NCBI RefSeq assembly: GCF_963667135.1
Contig: NZ_OY762974.1
Coordinates: 868,001 to 932,000, forward strand
From: an uncultured Macellibacteroides sp.
GTDB taxonomy: Bacteria > Bacteroidota > Bacteroidia > Bacteroidales > Tannerellaceae
Length of the DNA: 64,000 bases
Direction: 5' to 3'
Of the stretch, positions 35,056 to 44,972 are shown piece after piece. The first letter of the stretch is position 1. Each line of letters starts with the position of its first letter. The notes under the pieces are model-generated. The model saw nothing but the letters and a program-made list of their open reading frames with translations. It made no database searches and was not told the origin of the DNA. The translations under genes and the position numbers were made by a program.

Positions 35056-36528
35056 ATGATAACCAAACTGGTTTATTCCATTCACAGGATACTGGGGACA
35101 CTCCTCAGTGTCCTGTTTTTGATGTGGTTCCTTTCGGGACTGGTCATGATGTATCACACATTTCCCAAGGTATGGGAGAAAGAAAGAATGGAGAAGATGG
35201 AAGTGCTGGATACATCTCTTCCGTCCATAGAATCCGTTACTGCACGGATTCCCTCAAACGAAAAGATAGTGAATCTTGAGGTAAGCCGCTTCCTGAAGCA
35301 AACTATATTTAGAATCCGTACTGATAAGCAAGAATATCTCTTGCCGGCCGATTCAATGGAAAAGCTTCCGAACATCACTGGCGAAAGAATCAACCAAATC
35401 GCTCACTGCTGGAACAGTGCCCCGGTGGCGCGTGTTGATACGTTACACAAGCTTGATCAGTGGATTCCATTCGGTCAGCTAAAAAAAGAGCTGCCAATAA
35501 TAAAATTCTACTTCTCTGATAAAGAGAAACACGAATTATATATCTCATCCCACTCCGGAGAGGTACTACAATATACCACTGTAAAAGAGCGATTCTGGTC
35601 GTGGCTGGGGGCTATTCCTCACTGGATTTACTTTACCTCATTACGACAAAACCGGGAACTATGGATAAAGTCTGTCGTCATTTTATCGGCCATCGGAGTA
35701 GTTATGACATTGGCGGGTTTGTATGTTGGTATTCATGCGTTTGTTCAGCGCCGGAAGAACAAGCGTATTTTCGGATCACCCTATAAAAAGAAATGGTATT
35801 GGTTACATCATATTACCGGATTGATATTTGGTATATTAGTCCTGACATGGATATTCAGTGGCATGATGTCGCTTGTGGACACTCCTGAGTGGATAGCCAA
35901 AGAAAAGCAACATTATCCAATACGCCAGGTATTGGAAGGCAACGAAATATATCCGGAACAGTATCCGCTGGACTATAGAGAAGTAATCAACCAACTGCAC
36001 GGAACAGTGAAAGTAATTGAATGGGGACGGTTTTACGGCAAGCCCGTATACCATCTTGTAACAACAGGAAAGAAAACAACATTGGATGCATCCTCTCCCA
36101 AAATCTGTAAACTAAAACTTCCGAAAGCATATATAACAAAAGCCATTACTGTCATCCATGGAAAAGAGAGCCGGATACATACGTCTTTACTTAAGGAATA
36201 CGACACGTACTATCTAGCTAAGTCGGGACATCTGCCGTTGCCGGTTTATAAAGTAGAAGTAGACAACAGCGATAAAAGTTGTTACTACATCAATCCTAAA
36301 ACCGGCATGTACCGTTATTATAACAATCAAAAACGCTGGGACTTCTGGTTATACAAAGGGATGCACAGCCTGGATATACAATGGCTTGTTACCCGTCCGT
36401 TACTCAGATTGATTGTTCAATGGATACTGATGCTGGGGGGGACTGTTGTTTCTGTATCCGGTGTAGTGTTGGGGATAAGGTATTGCACCCGTAAAATAAG
36501 GAAATTGAAACAGCGAAAACAGGCTTAA
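35056..36528 (+). CDS. PepSY-associated transmembrane protein
   Basis: About 490 residues with four predicted membrane helices: IHRILGTLLSVLFLMWFLSG near the start, two in the middle (VVILSAIGVVMTLAGLYVGI; HHITGLIFGILVLTWIFSGM) and LIVQWILMLGGTVVSVSGVV near the end. Periplasmic PepSY-type regions lie between them. His residues near the helix ends (YSIHRI, HHITG, GMHSLD) fit haem-binding PepSY_TM reductases. Such proteins often sit next to TonB receptors for metals. The role here, perhaps in cobalt or corrinoid reduction, is inference. I prefer ATG 35056; ATG 35032 would overlap cbiK by 20 bp. Confidence 0.8.
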   Translation: MITKLVYSIHRILGTLLSVLFLMWFLSGLVMMYHTFPKVWEKERMEKMEVLDTSLPSIESVTARIPSNEKIVNLEVSRFLKQTIFRIRTDKQEYLLPADSMEKLPNITGERINQIAHCWNSAPVARVDTLHKLDQWIPFGQLKKELPIIKFYFSDKEKHELYISSHSGEVLQYTTVKERFWSWLGAIPHWIYFTSLRQNRELWIKSVVILSAIGVVMTLAGLYVGIHAFVQRRKNKRIFGSPYKKKWYWLHHITGLIFGILVLTWIFSGMMSLVDTPEWIAKEKQHYPIRQVLEGNEIYPEQYPLDYREVINQLHGTVKVIEWGRFYGKPVYHLVTTGKKTTLDASSPKICKLKLPKAYITKAITVIHGKESRIHTSLLKEYDTYYLAKSGHLPLPVYKVEVDNSDKSCYYINPKTGMYRYYNNQKRWDFWLYKGMHSLDIQWLVTRPLLRLIVQWILMLGGTVVSVSGVVLGIRYCTRKIRKLKQRKQA

Positions 36529-36575
36529 TTACAAAATAATCCATACGTTTGTATGAACAATAAGATATTGACCAG

Positions 36576-37982
36576 ATGAAGCAAGGAAGAATAGTGGTGG
36601 CCGGAATTGGTCCGGGAAATATACAGGATATAACTCCTGCCGTTCAGGCTGCCATTGGCGAAGCCGACGTAGTGGTTGGTTATAAATATTACTTTCAGTT
36701 TATTACTGCGCTTATTACACCCGGAACGCATTGTGTTGACACTGGGATGAAAAGGGAAAAAGCACGGGCGGAAGAAGCATTCAACTATGCCGAAGAAGGA
36801 AAATCGGTTTGTGTGATAAGTTCCGGAGATGCTGGCATCTACGGTATGGCTCCTCTGATTTATGAAATGAAAGAAGAACGCAAGAGCGACATCCCTGTGG
36901 AAGTCCTGCCCGGAATAAGTGCCTTTCAAAAAGCAGCATCCATACTAGGAGCTCCTATCGGGCACGATTTCTGTATTATTTCTCTTTCAGACCTGATGAC
37001 CCCCTGGGAAAAGATTGAAAAAAGAATTGTCGCGGCAGCGACGGCCGACTTCGTAACAGCCGTTTATAACCCGCGAAGCGACGGACGGTACTGGCAACTT
37101 CACCGCCTCAAAGAGATTTTTCTCCGGGACCGTTCCCCCTTAACACCCGTCGGATTTGTTCGTCAGGCTGGAAGAGAAGAACAAGAAGTATGTACCACCA
37201 CACTGGAAGCCTTTAATCCCGACCAGGTAGATATGTTTACCGTAGTTATTATCGGTAATTCGCAAACCAGATCATTTGAGAACAAGATGGTTACGCCCCG
37301 TGGATATTTTAGGGAAACAAACACCGGCAAAGCTGGCATCGGACAAGAAATAATGATTCGCAGTTTCCGGACAATCGAAAAAGAACTAAAAAACAAAGAC
37401 ATACCCTTAGATCATAAATGGGCACTGCTCCATGCGATCCACACCACAGCCGATTTCGAAATGGAACAGCTTCTCTATACCGATCCGGGTGCAGTAGCCT
37501 TGTTATACGAGAAACTGAGCGCAGGCAAAACAATCACCATCGTTACAGATGTTACCATGGCAGCAGCCGGTATCCGTAAAGCAGCTATACAGCGGATGGG
37601 GATCGAAGTAAAATGCTACCTATCCGACCAACGGATCGCCCAAATCGCTTCCGAAAAAGGAATTACCCGTACCCAAGCAGGTATCAGACTTGCCGTAGAC
37701 GAACATCCGGATGCCCTATTTGTTTTTGGAAATGCCCCAACCGCCCTGATGGAATTATGCGATCTCATCAGGAAAAACAAAGCTACCCCTATGGGAATAA
37801 TCGCAGCACCTGTAGGTTTTGTTAACGTAGAAGAATCCAAACATAGGGTAAAACCCTTTCACGAAATTCCCAAAATCATTATCGAAGGGCGTAAAGGCGG
37901 AAGCAATCTGGCCGCCACACTGGTTAATGCCATTCTCAGTTATAACGATGCAGAACAACTTCGTCCGGGGAGGGATGTATAA
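36576..37982 (+). CDS. Fused precorrin-3B C17-methyltransferase / precorrin-8X methylmutase
   Basis: Two enzymes of the corrin ring pathway in one 468-residue chain. Residues 1-245 are CobJ/CbiH (SAM-dependent ring contraction): GRIVVAGIGPGNIQDITPAV, VISSGDAGIYGMAPLIYE and VLPGISAFQKAASILGAP are the methyltransferase motifs. Residues about 260-465 are CobH/CbiC (methyl shift from C11 to C12): KWALLHAIHTTADFEME carries the catalytic His, and GNAPTALMELCDLI and GFVNVEESK are conserved. First of four fusion genes in one operon; 47 bp after the PepSY gene. Confidence 0.95.
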   Translation: MKQGRIVVAGIGPGNIQDITPAVQAAIGEADVVVGYKYYFQFITALITPGTHCVDTGMKREKARAEEAFNYAEEGKSVCVISSGDAGIYGMAPLIYEMKEERKSDIPVEVLPGISAFQKAASILGAPIGHDFCIISLSDLMTPWEKIEKRIVAAATADFVTAVYNPRSDGRYWQLHRLKEIFLRDRSPLTPVGFVRQAGREEQEVCTTTLEAFNPDQVDMFTVVIIGNSQTRSFENKMVTPRGYFRETNTGKAGIGQEIMIRSFRTIEKELKNKDIPLDHKWALLHAIHTTADFEMEQLLYTDPGAVALLYEKLSAGKTITIVTDVTMAAAGIRKAAIQRMGIEVKCYLSDQRIAQIASEKGITRTQAGIRLAVDEHPDALFVFGNAPTALMELCDLIRKNKATPMGIIAAPVGFVNVEESKHRVKPFHEIPKIIIEGRKGGSNLAATLVNAILSYNDAEQLRPGRDV

Positions 37983-37985
37983 TCT

Positions 37986-39200
37986 ATGAAATTTTATGTA
38001 ATAGGAATAAACGACAATCCAAACCCGCATTTTACAGACGAAGTGCTTTCGGTAATCCGCTCGGGGAAAATCTTCTCCGGCGGTATTCGTCACCACGGTA
38101 TTGTAGCGGAATTACTTCCCGTCCATTCTCAATGGATAGATATTACCGTACCTTTAGAACGAGTGTTCCAACAATACCAGGCGCACTCCGAAATTGTGGT
38201 CTTCGCCTCTGGCGATCCGCTGTTCTTTGGTTTCGCCAATACCATACAGAATAAATTACCCGAAGCAAACATGGTGCTTTTCCCCACATTTAACTCCCTC
38301 CAAATGTTGGCGCACCGCATGATTCTTCCCTATCACGACATGCAAATCGTATCACTTACGGGTCGTCCATGGGATGCCCTGGATCAGGCATTGATTGAAG
38401 GCAAAGAGAAAATAGGCATACTGACCGACCGGGAGAAGACTCCCACAACAATTGCAACCCGTATGATGCACTACGGCTATACCAACTACCGGATAACCGT
38501 TGGAGAACTACTTGGCAATGAAACAGAAAGTATCCGGACCTACCCCCTCGAAGAAGCAGTAAGTACCAGCTTTCGTTTCCCCAATTGCCTCATTCTGGAA
38601 CAAATAGCATTACGACCCCGCCCCTTTGGCATCCGCGAAGAAGACTTCCATTTACTGAACGGACGAAAAAAGATGATTACTAAAATGCCGGTCAGATTAC
38701 TGACCTTAAGCATGCTCGATCTACGTCACCGACATGTTTTCTGGGACATTGGCTTTTGTACAGGCTCTGTATCCATCGAAGCAAAAATGCAGTTTCCTCA
38801 TCTAAAGATAATAGCCTTCGAACAAAGAGAAGAAGGAAGAGAGCTAATGGAAATCAACAGCCGGAAATTCGGCACTCCGGGAATCATATCCCTTACCGGC
38901 GATTTCATGGAAGCAGACCATAACACCCTGCCCGCACCAGATGCCGTATTTATCGGGGGACACGGAGGACAAATGCTCCCTATACTCAAAAAAGTAAGCC
39001 AGCATCTATCTTCCAATGGAATCATCGTGTTTAATGCCGTATCTCCCGAAAGCAAAATACTCTTCCAGGAGGGCGTTCGGCATGCAGGTCTGCAGCTTGT
39101 AGGAAAAACAAGCATTACAATAGATAATAACAATACAATCCACGTGTTATCCGCCAGCTTTCAGAATGCGGACAATCACTCAACAATACAATCCTTATGA
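37986..39200 (+). CDS. cobL: Precorrin-6Y (cobalt-precorrin-7/6B) C5,15-methyltransferase, CbiE-CbiT fusion
   Basis: A 404-residue bifunctional methyltransferase. The CbiE part (1-200) methylates C5 (IFASGDPLFFGFANTI-like VFASGDPLFFGFANT, FPTFNSLQMLAHRM). The CbiT part (about 225-400) methylates C15 and decarboxylates, with the SAM site FWDIGFCTGSVSIEAK near residue 253 and APDAVFIGGHGGQM. This fusion is the known CobL arrangement. It starts 3 bp after the previous stop and overlaps the next start (ATGA). Confidence 0.95.
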   Translation: MKFYVIGINDNPNPHFTDEVLSVIRSGKIFSGGIRHHGIVAELLPVHSQWIDITVPLERVFQQYQAHSEIVVFASGDPLFFGFANTIQNKLPEANMVLFPTFNSLQMLAHRMILPYHDMQIVSLTGRPWDALDQALIEGKEKIGILTDREKTPTTIATRMMHYGYTNYRITVGELLGNETESIRTYPLEEAVSTSFRFPNCLILEQIALRPRPFGIREEDFHLLNGRKKMITKMPVRLLTLSMLDLRHRHVFWDIGFCTGSVSIEAKMQFPHLKIIAFEQREEGRELMEINSRKFGTPGIISLTGDFMEADHNTLPAPDAVFIGGHGGQMLPILKKVSQHLSSNGIIVFNAVSPESKILFQEGVRHAGLQLVGKTSITIDNNNTIHVLSASFQNADNHSTIQSL

Positions 39201-41014
39201 AAACAGGTATAGCTATTCTAGTTGTTTCAGAAAACAGCCTTGCGCTGGCCCGTACAATCGCAGGGGACCTGCCCGGATCGAATCTTTATTCAAGTTTCGA
39301 TTCCGCAGCCACCCATCCTATTCCATCCATTGCGACCTTTGTTAAGGAACATTTCAACAGATTCGAAGCATTTGTATTTATAGGATCACTTGGCATATGC
39401 GTCCGCACCATTGCCCCTTATGTAATGGATAAACATACAGACCCAGCCATCGTAAATGTAGACAGTACCGGAAAATATGTTGTATCCGTCTTGTCGGGAC
39501 ATATAGGCGGAGCAAACAGTCTTACCAGGCAAATCGCACGCATCACAGGAGGACAAGCTATTATTACCACCCAAAGCGACAATACAGACCTTTGGGCATT
39601 GGACACCCTCGGCAAAACTTACCTTTGGAAAGAATCGGTTCACAATGCAACCATGAACAAGTTAATCGCCTCCTTCGTAAACAAACATCCGGTTGCCCTT
39701 TTATTAGACATAAAAGACGAAGGCACCGATTACCTCGAACGAACAAAACCTGATCATGTAACCCTATTCTATCGATACGAAGAAATCCCTCAACAGAACT
39801 TCGAAATTCTGATTGCGGTTACCCCCTACCTCTACAGTTCTGGTATTCCTACACTCCATTTTCATCCGCAAGTGTTTCATTTAGGAATCGGATGCCGGAA
39901 AAACTGTTTTACCCAAGGTATAGGCAACCATATCGAAAACGCTATCCGGCTACAACAACTCAGTCCCCTTTCCATTCGAAGCATTTCAACCATCGAATTG
40001 AAAAAAGACGAACCTCTTTTACAGGAACTTCAAGCACACTTCCCAGACTCGGTACTCCACATTTATCAGGCAGACGAGTTGAAAGAGATAAACATACCCA
40101 ATCCCTCCGATAAAGTATTTGAAGTAACCGGAGTATACGGAGTTGCCGAAGCTTCAGCAAAGAAAAGCGCAGGAAACGGGCCCCTTCTGATCGAAAAACA
40201 AAAAGGAATACTGAAAGAGGAAAACGACTTTACCTTTGCCCTGGCTCAAGATACTGCTTCATACAGAAAAGGGCACATTGAAATCGTAGGAGCCGGTCCG
40301 GGCGACCCGGAACTTATCTCCGTCAGAGGTCGTCGTATGCTGGAAGCAGCCGATCTCATTCTCTATGCAGGTAGTCTGGTTCCGGAAGAACTAACCCACT
40401 GTGCAAAACAAGGAGCCGTGGTAAGAAGCTCGGCCACCCTTAATTTGGAAGAACAATTCGAATTAATGAAACAATTCTACGATAAAGGATTATTCATAGT
40501 CCGTCTCCATACCGGCGATCCCTGCATCTATGGAGCCATACAAGAACAGATGGCCTTTTTTGACACCAACGGTATGAGTTACCATATTACTCCCGGCATC
40601 TCCTCCTTTCAAGCTGCCGCAGCCGCACTCCAGTCGCAATTTACCATACCGGAGAAAGTCCAAACCATTATACTAACCAGAGGAGAAGGACGTACCCCCA
40701 TGCCAGAAAAAGAAAAACTTCATTTGCTGGCAAAATCCCAAAGTACCATGTGTATTTTTCTGAGTGCAGGAGTGGCAGATCAGGTACAAGAAGAACTACT
40801 CCAGCACTATCCGCCCACTACTCCGGTTGCTGCCTGCTACCATTTAACATGGAAAGACGAACGGATATACCGCGGAGAGCTACAAAATCTGGCAAAAATC
40901 GTAAAAGACAACAACCTCACCCTGACCACCATGATTGTAGTAGGCGAAGCCATAGACAATCGCGAGGGGTTATCCAAACTCTATTCGTCCAACTTTCATC
41001 ATCTGTTTCGCTAA
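39197..41014 (+). CDS. Fused cobalt-precorrin-5A hydrolase / precorrin-4 C11-methyltransferase
   Basis: 605 residues. The CbiG part (1-335) opens the delta-lactone and removes acetaldehyde: FIGSLGICVRTIAPYV, VSVLSGHIGGANSLTRQIAR and GIGCRKN are signature stretches. The CobM/CbiF part (about 356-600) methylates C11: IEIVGAGPGDPELISVRGRR, LHTGDPCIYGAIQEQM and TPGISSFQAAAAALQSQFT are conserved. Overlaps by four bases the gene before it and by one base the gene after it, so the operon is tightly coupled. Confidence 0.95.
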   Translation: MKTGIAILVVSENSLALARTIAGDLPGSNLYSSFDSAATHPIPSIATFVKEHFNRFEAFVFIGSLGICVRTIAPYVMDKHTDPAIVNVDSTGKYVVSVLSGHIGGANSLTRQIARITGGQAIITTQSDNTDLWALDTLGKTYLWKESVHNATMNKLIASFVNKHPVALLLDIKDEGTDYLERTKPDHVTLFYRYEEIPQQNFEILIAVTPYLYSSGIPTLHFHPQVFHLGIGCRKNCFTQGIGNHIENAIRLQQLSPLSIRSISTIELKKDEPLLQELQAHFPDSVLHIYQADELKEINIPNPSDKVFEVTGVYGVAEASAKKSAGNGPLLIEKQKGILKEENDFTFALAQDTASYRKGHIEIVGAGPGDPELISVRGRRMLEAADLILYAGSLVPEELTHCAKQGAVVRSSATLNLEEQFELMKQFYDKGLFIVRLHTGDPCIYGAIQEQMAFFDTNGMSYHITPGISSFQAAAAALQSQFTIPEKVQTIILTRGEGRTPMPEKEKLHLLAKSQSTMCIFLSAGVADQVQEELLQHYPPTTPVAACYHLTWKDERIYRGELQNLAKIVKDNNLTLTTMIVVGEAIDNREGLSKLYSSNFHHLFR

Positions 41015-42810
41015 TGATACTTATACTGGGAGGAACAACCGAAGGAAAAGAAGTAGCACGCATCCTCGACGAGGCCGGCCATCCATTCTATTACTCCACA
41101 AAGGGAGATAAGCAGGAGGTAACATGTAAAAACGGAATCCGGATAACCGGAGGAATGAATAAAAATCAGATGACCGGATTTTGTCTGAAACATGAAATCA
41201 GTCTGCTGATCGATGCAGCCCATCCCTTCGCCGAACTGTTACATCAAACGGTGAGCGATGTAGCCGGGAATATGCATATCCCGGTTATCAGGTACGAACG
41301 CGTTTATCCTCCCCGCGATCCGGATATTATCTGGTGTTCTTCCTACGATGAGGCAATCTATAAACTCAAAAAGCATAAGATTAACAAGCTTTTAGCCCTT
41401 ACAGGAGTACAAACCATACAAAAACTTCGCCCCTACTGGCAAGAACATGATTGCTGGTTCCGGATATTAGACAGGGAAGAATCCCATCTCCTGGCAACCG
41501 CACAAGGATTCCCGACCGAAAAAATTCTCTGTTACACTCCGGGAGACGACGAATCTGCTCTGCTACACAAACTTACCCCCAATGCCATTTTAACCAAAGA
41601 AAGTGGCCAAAGCGGTTATTTTGTTCAGAAAGCCGAAGCAGCCAGACAGTTTGGAATTCCTGTCTTTGCTATTACAAGGCCCATATTGCCAGCCAACTTC
41701 ATAACCGTGACCGGACAGTTGGGGTTACGCAAAGCCATGGAAAAAGCAGCACCCGGATTCTTTCCCTTACGCAGCGGATTTACAACCGGTACTTGCGCCA
41801 CGGCGGCTTCAAAAGCAGCACTTATTGCACTTTTAACCGGAAAAGAACAGAATTCCTCTACAATTTCACTTCCCTCCGGCGAGCATATCTCTCTTCCAAT
41901 CACTCAGACCGACATCCGGAAGCACTCGGCCACCTGCGCAGTCGTTAAAGATGCGGGCGACGACCCCGATGTTACAAACGGCTGCACAATTAACGCAACC
42001 GTAGCATATAGCAACCAGTCGGGTATTCAATTTTTAACGGGCAAAGGAGTAGGCATTGTAACACTTCCGGGACTGGGGTTGGAAATTGGCGGACCGGCAA
42101 TCAACGCCACACCCCGAAAAATGATCACCAACGAGCTAACACTGCTTTACAGCGGCGGATTGGCCGTTACCATCACAGTGCCCGAAGGGGAAATTATCGC
42201 CCAACGAACCTTTAATCCAAAGCTTGGAGTAATTGGAGGTATCTCAATTATAGGTACGTCCGGAATTGTAAAACCCTTCTCTTCCGACGCATTTATTAGT
42301 TCCATCCGCAAAGAGATAGAGGTTGCCAAAGCTTTGGGTATAGAACATCTGGTAATCAATTCCGGAGCAAAAAGCGAAAAATATGTAAAGGAACACTATC
42401 CGGAATTACCACCGCAGGCATTTGTTCATTTTGGTAATTTTATAGGAGAAACACTCGCCATTGCCAACGAACTGAATATGCCCCGCGTAACCATGGGTAT
42501 TATGCTTGGTAAAGCCGTAAAACTAGCCGAAGGATATCTGGATACCCATAGTAAGAAGGTAACCATGAATAAAGACTTTCTAATCCGGGCTGCACAACAA
42601 GCCGGGTGCGACCAGGAAACAGAACAACAAATCCGCAACCTCACGCTTGCCCGCGAATTATGGACAATCCCGGAAGAGGAGCAAGAAAAGCTCTTCCCCT
42701 ATCTGCTTCAGGAATGTTACACACATTGCAGCAAGCTCTTATCGAACAGCAACCTTACACTGTTACTTTTGTCAGACAATGGCGACTGTAAACAAACCCT
42801 CACCTCATAA
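41014..42810 (+). CDS. Fused precorrin-6A reductase / cobalt-precorrin-5B C1-methyltransferase
   Basis: 598 residues. The CobK/CbiJ part (1-245) reduces the macrocycle with NAD(P)H: MILILGGTTEGKEVARILDE and LLIDAAHPFAELLHQ are typical. The CbiD part (about 250-598) methylates C1: LRSGFTTGTCATAASKAALI and KDAGDDPDVTNGCTI are its hallmarks. The true start is ATG 41014, one base inside the previous stop; a longer frame from 40750 is only an overlap artefact. The last 30 or so residues (CSKLLSNSNLTLLLLSDNGD) look less conserved. It ends 26 bp from the convergent thiD. Confidence 0.95.
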   Translation: MILILGGTTEGKEVARILDEAGHPFYYSTKGDKQEVTCKNGIRITGGMNKNQMTGFCLKHEISLLIDAAHPFAELLHQTVSDVAGNMHIPVIRYERVYPPRDPDIIWCSSYDEAIYKLKKHKINKLLALTGVQTIQKLRPYWQEHDCWFRILDREESHLLATAQGFPTEKILCYTPGDDESALLHKLTPNAILTKESGQSGYFVQKAEAARQFGIPVFAITRPILPANFITVTGQLGLRKAMEKAAPGFFPLRSGFTTGTCATAASKAALIALLTGKEQNSSTISLPSGEHISLPITQTDIRKHSATCAVVKDAGDDPDVTNGCTINATVAYSNQSGIQFLTGKGVGIVTLPGLGLEIGGPAINATPRKMITNELTLLYSGGLAVTITVPEGEIIAQRTFNPKLGVIGGISIIGTSGIVKPFSSDAFISSIRKEIEVAKALGIEHLVINSGAKSEKYVKEHYPELPPQAFVHFGNFIGETLAIANELNMPRVTMGIMLGKAVKLAEGYLDTHSKKVTMNKDFLIRAAQQAGCDQETEQQIRNLTLARELWTIPEEEQEKLFPYLLQECYTHCSKLLSNSNLTLLLLSDNGDCKQTLTS

Positions 42811-42836
42811 GAAATATACACCTAACTCAAAACAGC

Positions 42837-43646
42837 TTATTCCCAGAAATTAAAAAAATGATGAACCGGGCCATGTCCTTTACCAATTTCGTATGCAGCA
42901 CCGGTTACGATTGTTTGATTTATATACTCTTTGGCCAGCCCGATCGATTCATTCAACGACTTACCGTGAGCTAGAAAAGCAGTTATGGCAGAGGAGAATG
43001 TGCAACCTGTTCCATGCGTATTTTTTGTATGGATTCTTTTTGAACTTAGCTTTATTATTTCGTCCGTCTCTGCATTATAAAACACGTCCGTTAGTTCCTC
43101 ATTCGATAAATGCCCGGCTTTCAGCAATACGGATACAGTACCTCCAACGGACAATGACTTAACAACCAAAGGCAAATCCTCCTGCGAGGCAATTTTCTTA
43201 CCCAATAAGATTTCTGCCTCCGGAATATTCGGAGTAATAACCCGGACAAAAGGAATCAGCTCATTTTTCAATGTAGCAATAGCCTCATCTTGTAAAAGCT
43301 TGTCGCCCGAGGTAGCCACCATCACCGGATCAAATACAATATTCCGAATCTTATATTTTGACAATATATCTCTTACGGCAACGATAAGTTCGGAAGAATG
43401 CAACATACCTATTTTAATCGCATCCGCCCCGATATCATCCAGAACCGATTTTATTTGTCCGGTTACAAAAGGAACCGGAACAGGATGAACACCCGTCACC
43501 CCCACCGTATTTTCGTCCACCACAGCAACAATGGCAGTTGCGCCATAGCAACCACAAGCCGAAAAAGTCTTCAGATCCGCCTGAATACCGGCACCTCCAC
43601 TCGGATCACTACCTGCAATACTTAAAGCAATTCTATATTTTTTCAT
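42837..43646 (-). CDS. thiD: Hydroxymethylpyrimidine (phospho)kinase
   Basis: Phosphorylates hydroxymethylpyrimidine and its monophosphate for thiamine synthesis. 269 residues of the ribokinase fold: MKKYRIALSIAGSDPSGGAG at the N-terminus, FDPVMVATSGDKLL, and the anion-hole motif NTHGTGCTFSSAITAFLAHG near the C-terminus. I start it at ATG 43646; the frame upstream overlaps tenA and has no family similarity. Last gene of the thiM-thiE-tenA-thiD operon. Confidence 0.95.
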   Translation of the reverse strand: MKKYRIALSIAGSDPSGGAGIQADLKTFSACGCYGATAIVAVVDENTVGVTGVHPVPVPFVTGQIKSVLDDIGADAIKIGMLHSSELIVAVRDILSKYKIRNIVFDPVMVATSGDKLLQDEAIATLKNELIPFVRVITPNIPEAEILLGKKIASQEDLPLVVKSLSVGGTVSVLLKAGHLSNEELTDVFYNAETDEIIKLSSKRIHTKNTHGTGCTFSSAITAFLAHGKSLNESIGLAKEYINQTIVTGAAYEIGKGHGPVHHFFNFWE

Positions 43647-43659
43647 CGTTATTTGTTTT

Positions 43660-44313
43660 CTATATTTTCCATTGTTCCTTATTATGTGCCGAATCCCAAA
43701 ACAGGTATTCCATTTTGGAACAGACAACAAAAGACTCCAACATCTCTTTTTGCTGAACCTCTGTACAGTTGTCAGCCAACTCATCGCAGATTTCAATGGC
43801 CCGACTCACTGATTTGGAAAAATAGTCGCCACCGTAGGTATCAATCCAACTCTGATAGGGATTATCTTCGTTTATCTGGTTAGCCAAAATATAATCCCCC
43901 ACAGCCTTGTATATCCAGAAGCAGGGCAACACGGCGGCAACAGTTACCTCAATAGGAGCATTAGCCAATTGACGCCACAGATACGACGTGTAAAGCAAAC
44001 ATGCAGGCGACGGCTTTAAACGATCCTCCTCCTTTATTTCGTGTATAAAAGACTCATGCAAAGCCCTCTCAACAACAATGCTGTCTCCGGCAAAGCGAAT
44101 AAACGACTCCGTATGAGCCGGATCCTTTAATCTGGAGGCAATTCCTGTAATTACACTCCCATAATCCGAAAGGTACATCGCATCCTGCTGAATATAAAAG
44201 ATAAATTTCTCTCTATCCAGCGTCCCGTTAGTCAACTCCTGAATAAAAGGTAGAGTCACCGTCTTTTCATATATCGGCTCAATCGCCTTCCAGGCCTTAT
44301 CACTCCATTTCAT
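43660..44313 (-). CDS. tenA: Thiaminase II / aminopyrimidine aminohydrolase
   Basis: Hydrolyses thiamine breakdown products such as aminomethylpyrimidine to recover the pyrimidine. 217 residues, all-helical. Family marks: FIQELTNGTLDREKFIFYIQ, QDAMYLSDY, AAVLPCFWIYKAVGDYIL with the active-site Cys, and the C-terminal FVVCSKMEYLFWDSAH with the catalytic Glu. 13 bp upstream of thiD, 5 bp downstream of thiE. Together with thiM and thiE it points to thiamine salvage rather than de novo synthesis. Confidence 0.94.
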   Translation of the reverse strand: MKWSDKAWKAIEPIYEKTVTLPFIQELTNGTLDREKFIFYIQQDAMYLSDYGSVITGIASRLKDPAHTESFIRFAGDSIVVERALHESFIHEIKEEDRLKPSPACLLYTSYLWRQLANAPIEVTVAAVLPCFWIYKAVGDYILANQINEDNPYQSWIDTYGGDYFSKSVSRAIEICDELADNCTEVQQKEMLESFVVCSKMEYLFWDSAHNKEQWKI

Positions 44314-44318
44314 TTGCT

Positions 44319-44972
44319 TTATTTTAATTTGTTTTTGATAACTATATCCTTTAACTGTAAGGCCGAGTGCTTAGGATTAGGATGCGACATGATTGCAGAC
44401 ACAACAGATATACCATCCGCCCCTGCCCGAATAACTTCGTGCGCATTGGTCAGATTAATACCTCCGATACCCACAGCGGGATGCTTCGAAAATCTTGTAA
44501 TCTCACGAACCCCGTCCAATCCTAAAGCTTCTGCAGTATCAGTTTTGGTAGGCGTACAGAAAACCGGAGAAATTCCGATATAATCCACATCCAGTTTATT
44601 GGCTTCAATGGCATCCTCGATATTTTCGACAGACAAACCAATAATTTTATCCTTCCCTAATAACCTGCGTGCAACATCATAGGGAATGTCGTTCTGACCA
44701 ATATGCAGGCCTTCGGCATCGCAGGCAAGTGCAATATCCAACCGGTCGTTTATAATAAGCGGGATTGAATAGGGTTTTAGACATCTTTTGATCTGAATGG
44801 CCAAAGCCAGAAACTCTCTCGACGAGCAATCTTTCTCTCGCAACTGAACCATGGTAACACCACCTTCGGCCGCCTCTTTCACAACATACTCAAGCGACCT
44901 GTCCAAGACAAGAGACCGGTCGGTCACCAGATACAAACTCAAGTCGAAATTTATTGCTTTAACGTTCTGCAT
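44319..44972 (-). CDS. thiE: Thiamine-phosphate synthase
   Basis: Joins hydroxymethylpyrimidine pyrophosphate and thiazole phosphate. 217 residues, TIM barrel: LYLVTDRSLVLDRSLEYVV, VTMVQLREKDCSSREFL (pyrophosphate site), IPLIINDRLDIALACDAEGL, VFCTPTKTDTAEALGLDGV and VGIGGINLTNAHEVI. Overlaps the thiM 3' end by 22 bp, so the two are translationally coupled. Confidence 0.95.
   Translation of the reverse strand: MQNVKAINFDLSLYLVTDRSLVLDRSLEYVVKEAAEGGVTMVQLREKDCSSREFLALAIQIKRCLKPYSIPLIINDRLDIALACDAEGLHIGQNDIPYDVARRLLGKDKIIGLSVENIEDAIEANKLDVDYIGISPVFCTPTKTDTAEALGLDGVREITRFSKHPAVGIGGINLTNAHEVIRAGADGISVVSAIMSHPNPKHSALQLKDIVIKNKLK

Noticed and set aside
40750-41013. An 88-codon N-terminal extension of the CbiJ-CbiD gene
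   Set aside because: It lies wholly inside the CbiG-CobM gene in another frame; the ATG at 41014 gives an exact CbiJ start with a one-base overlap.
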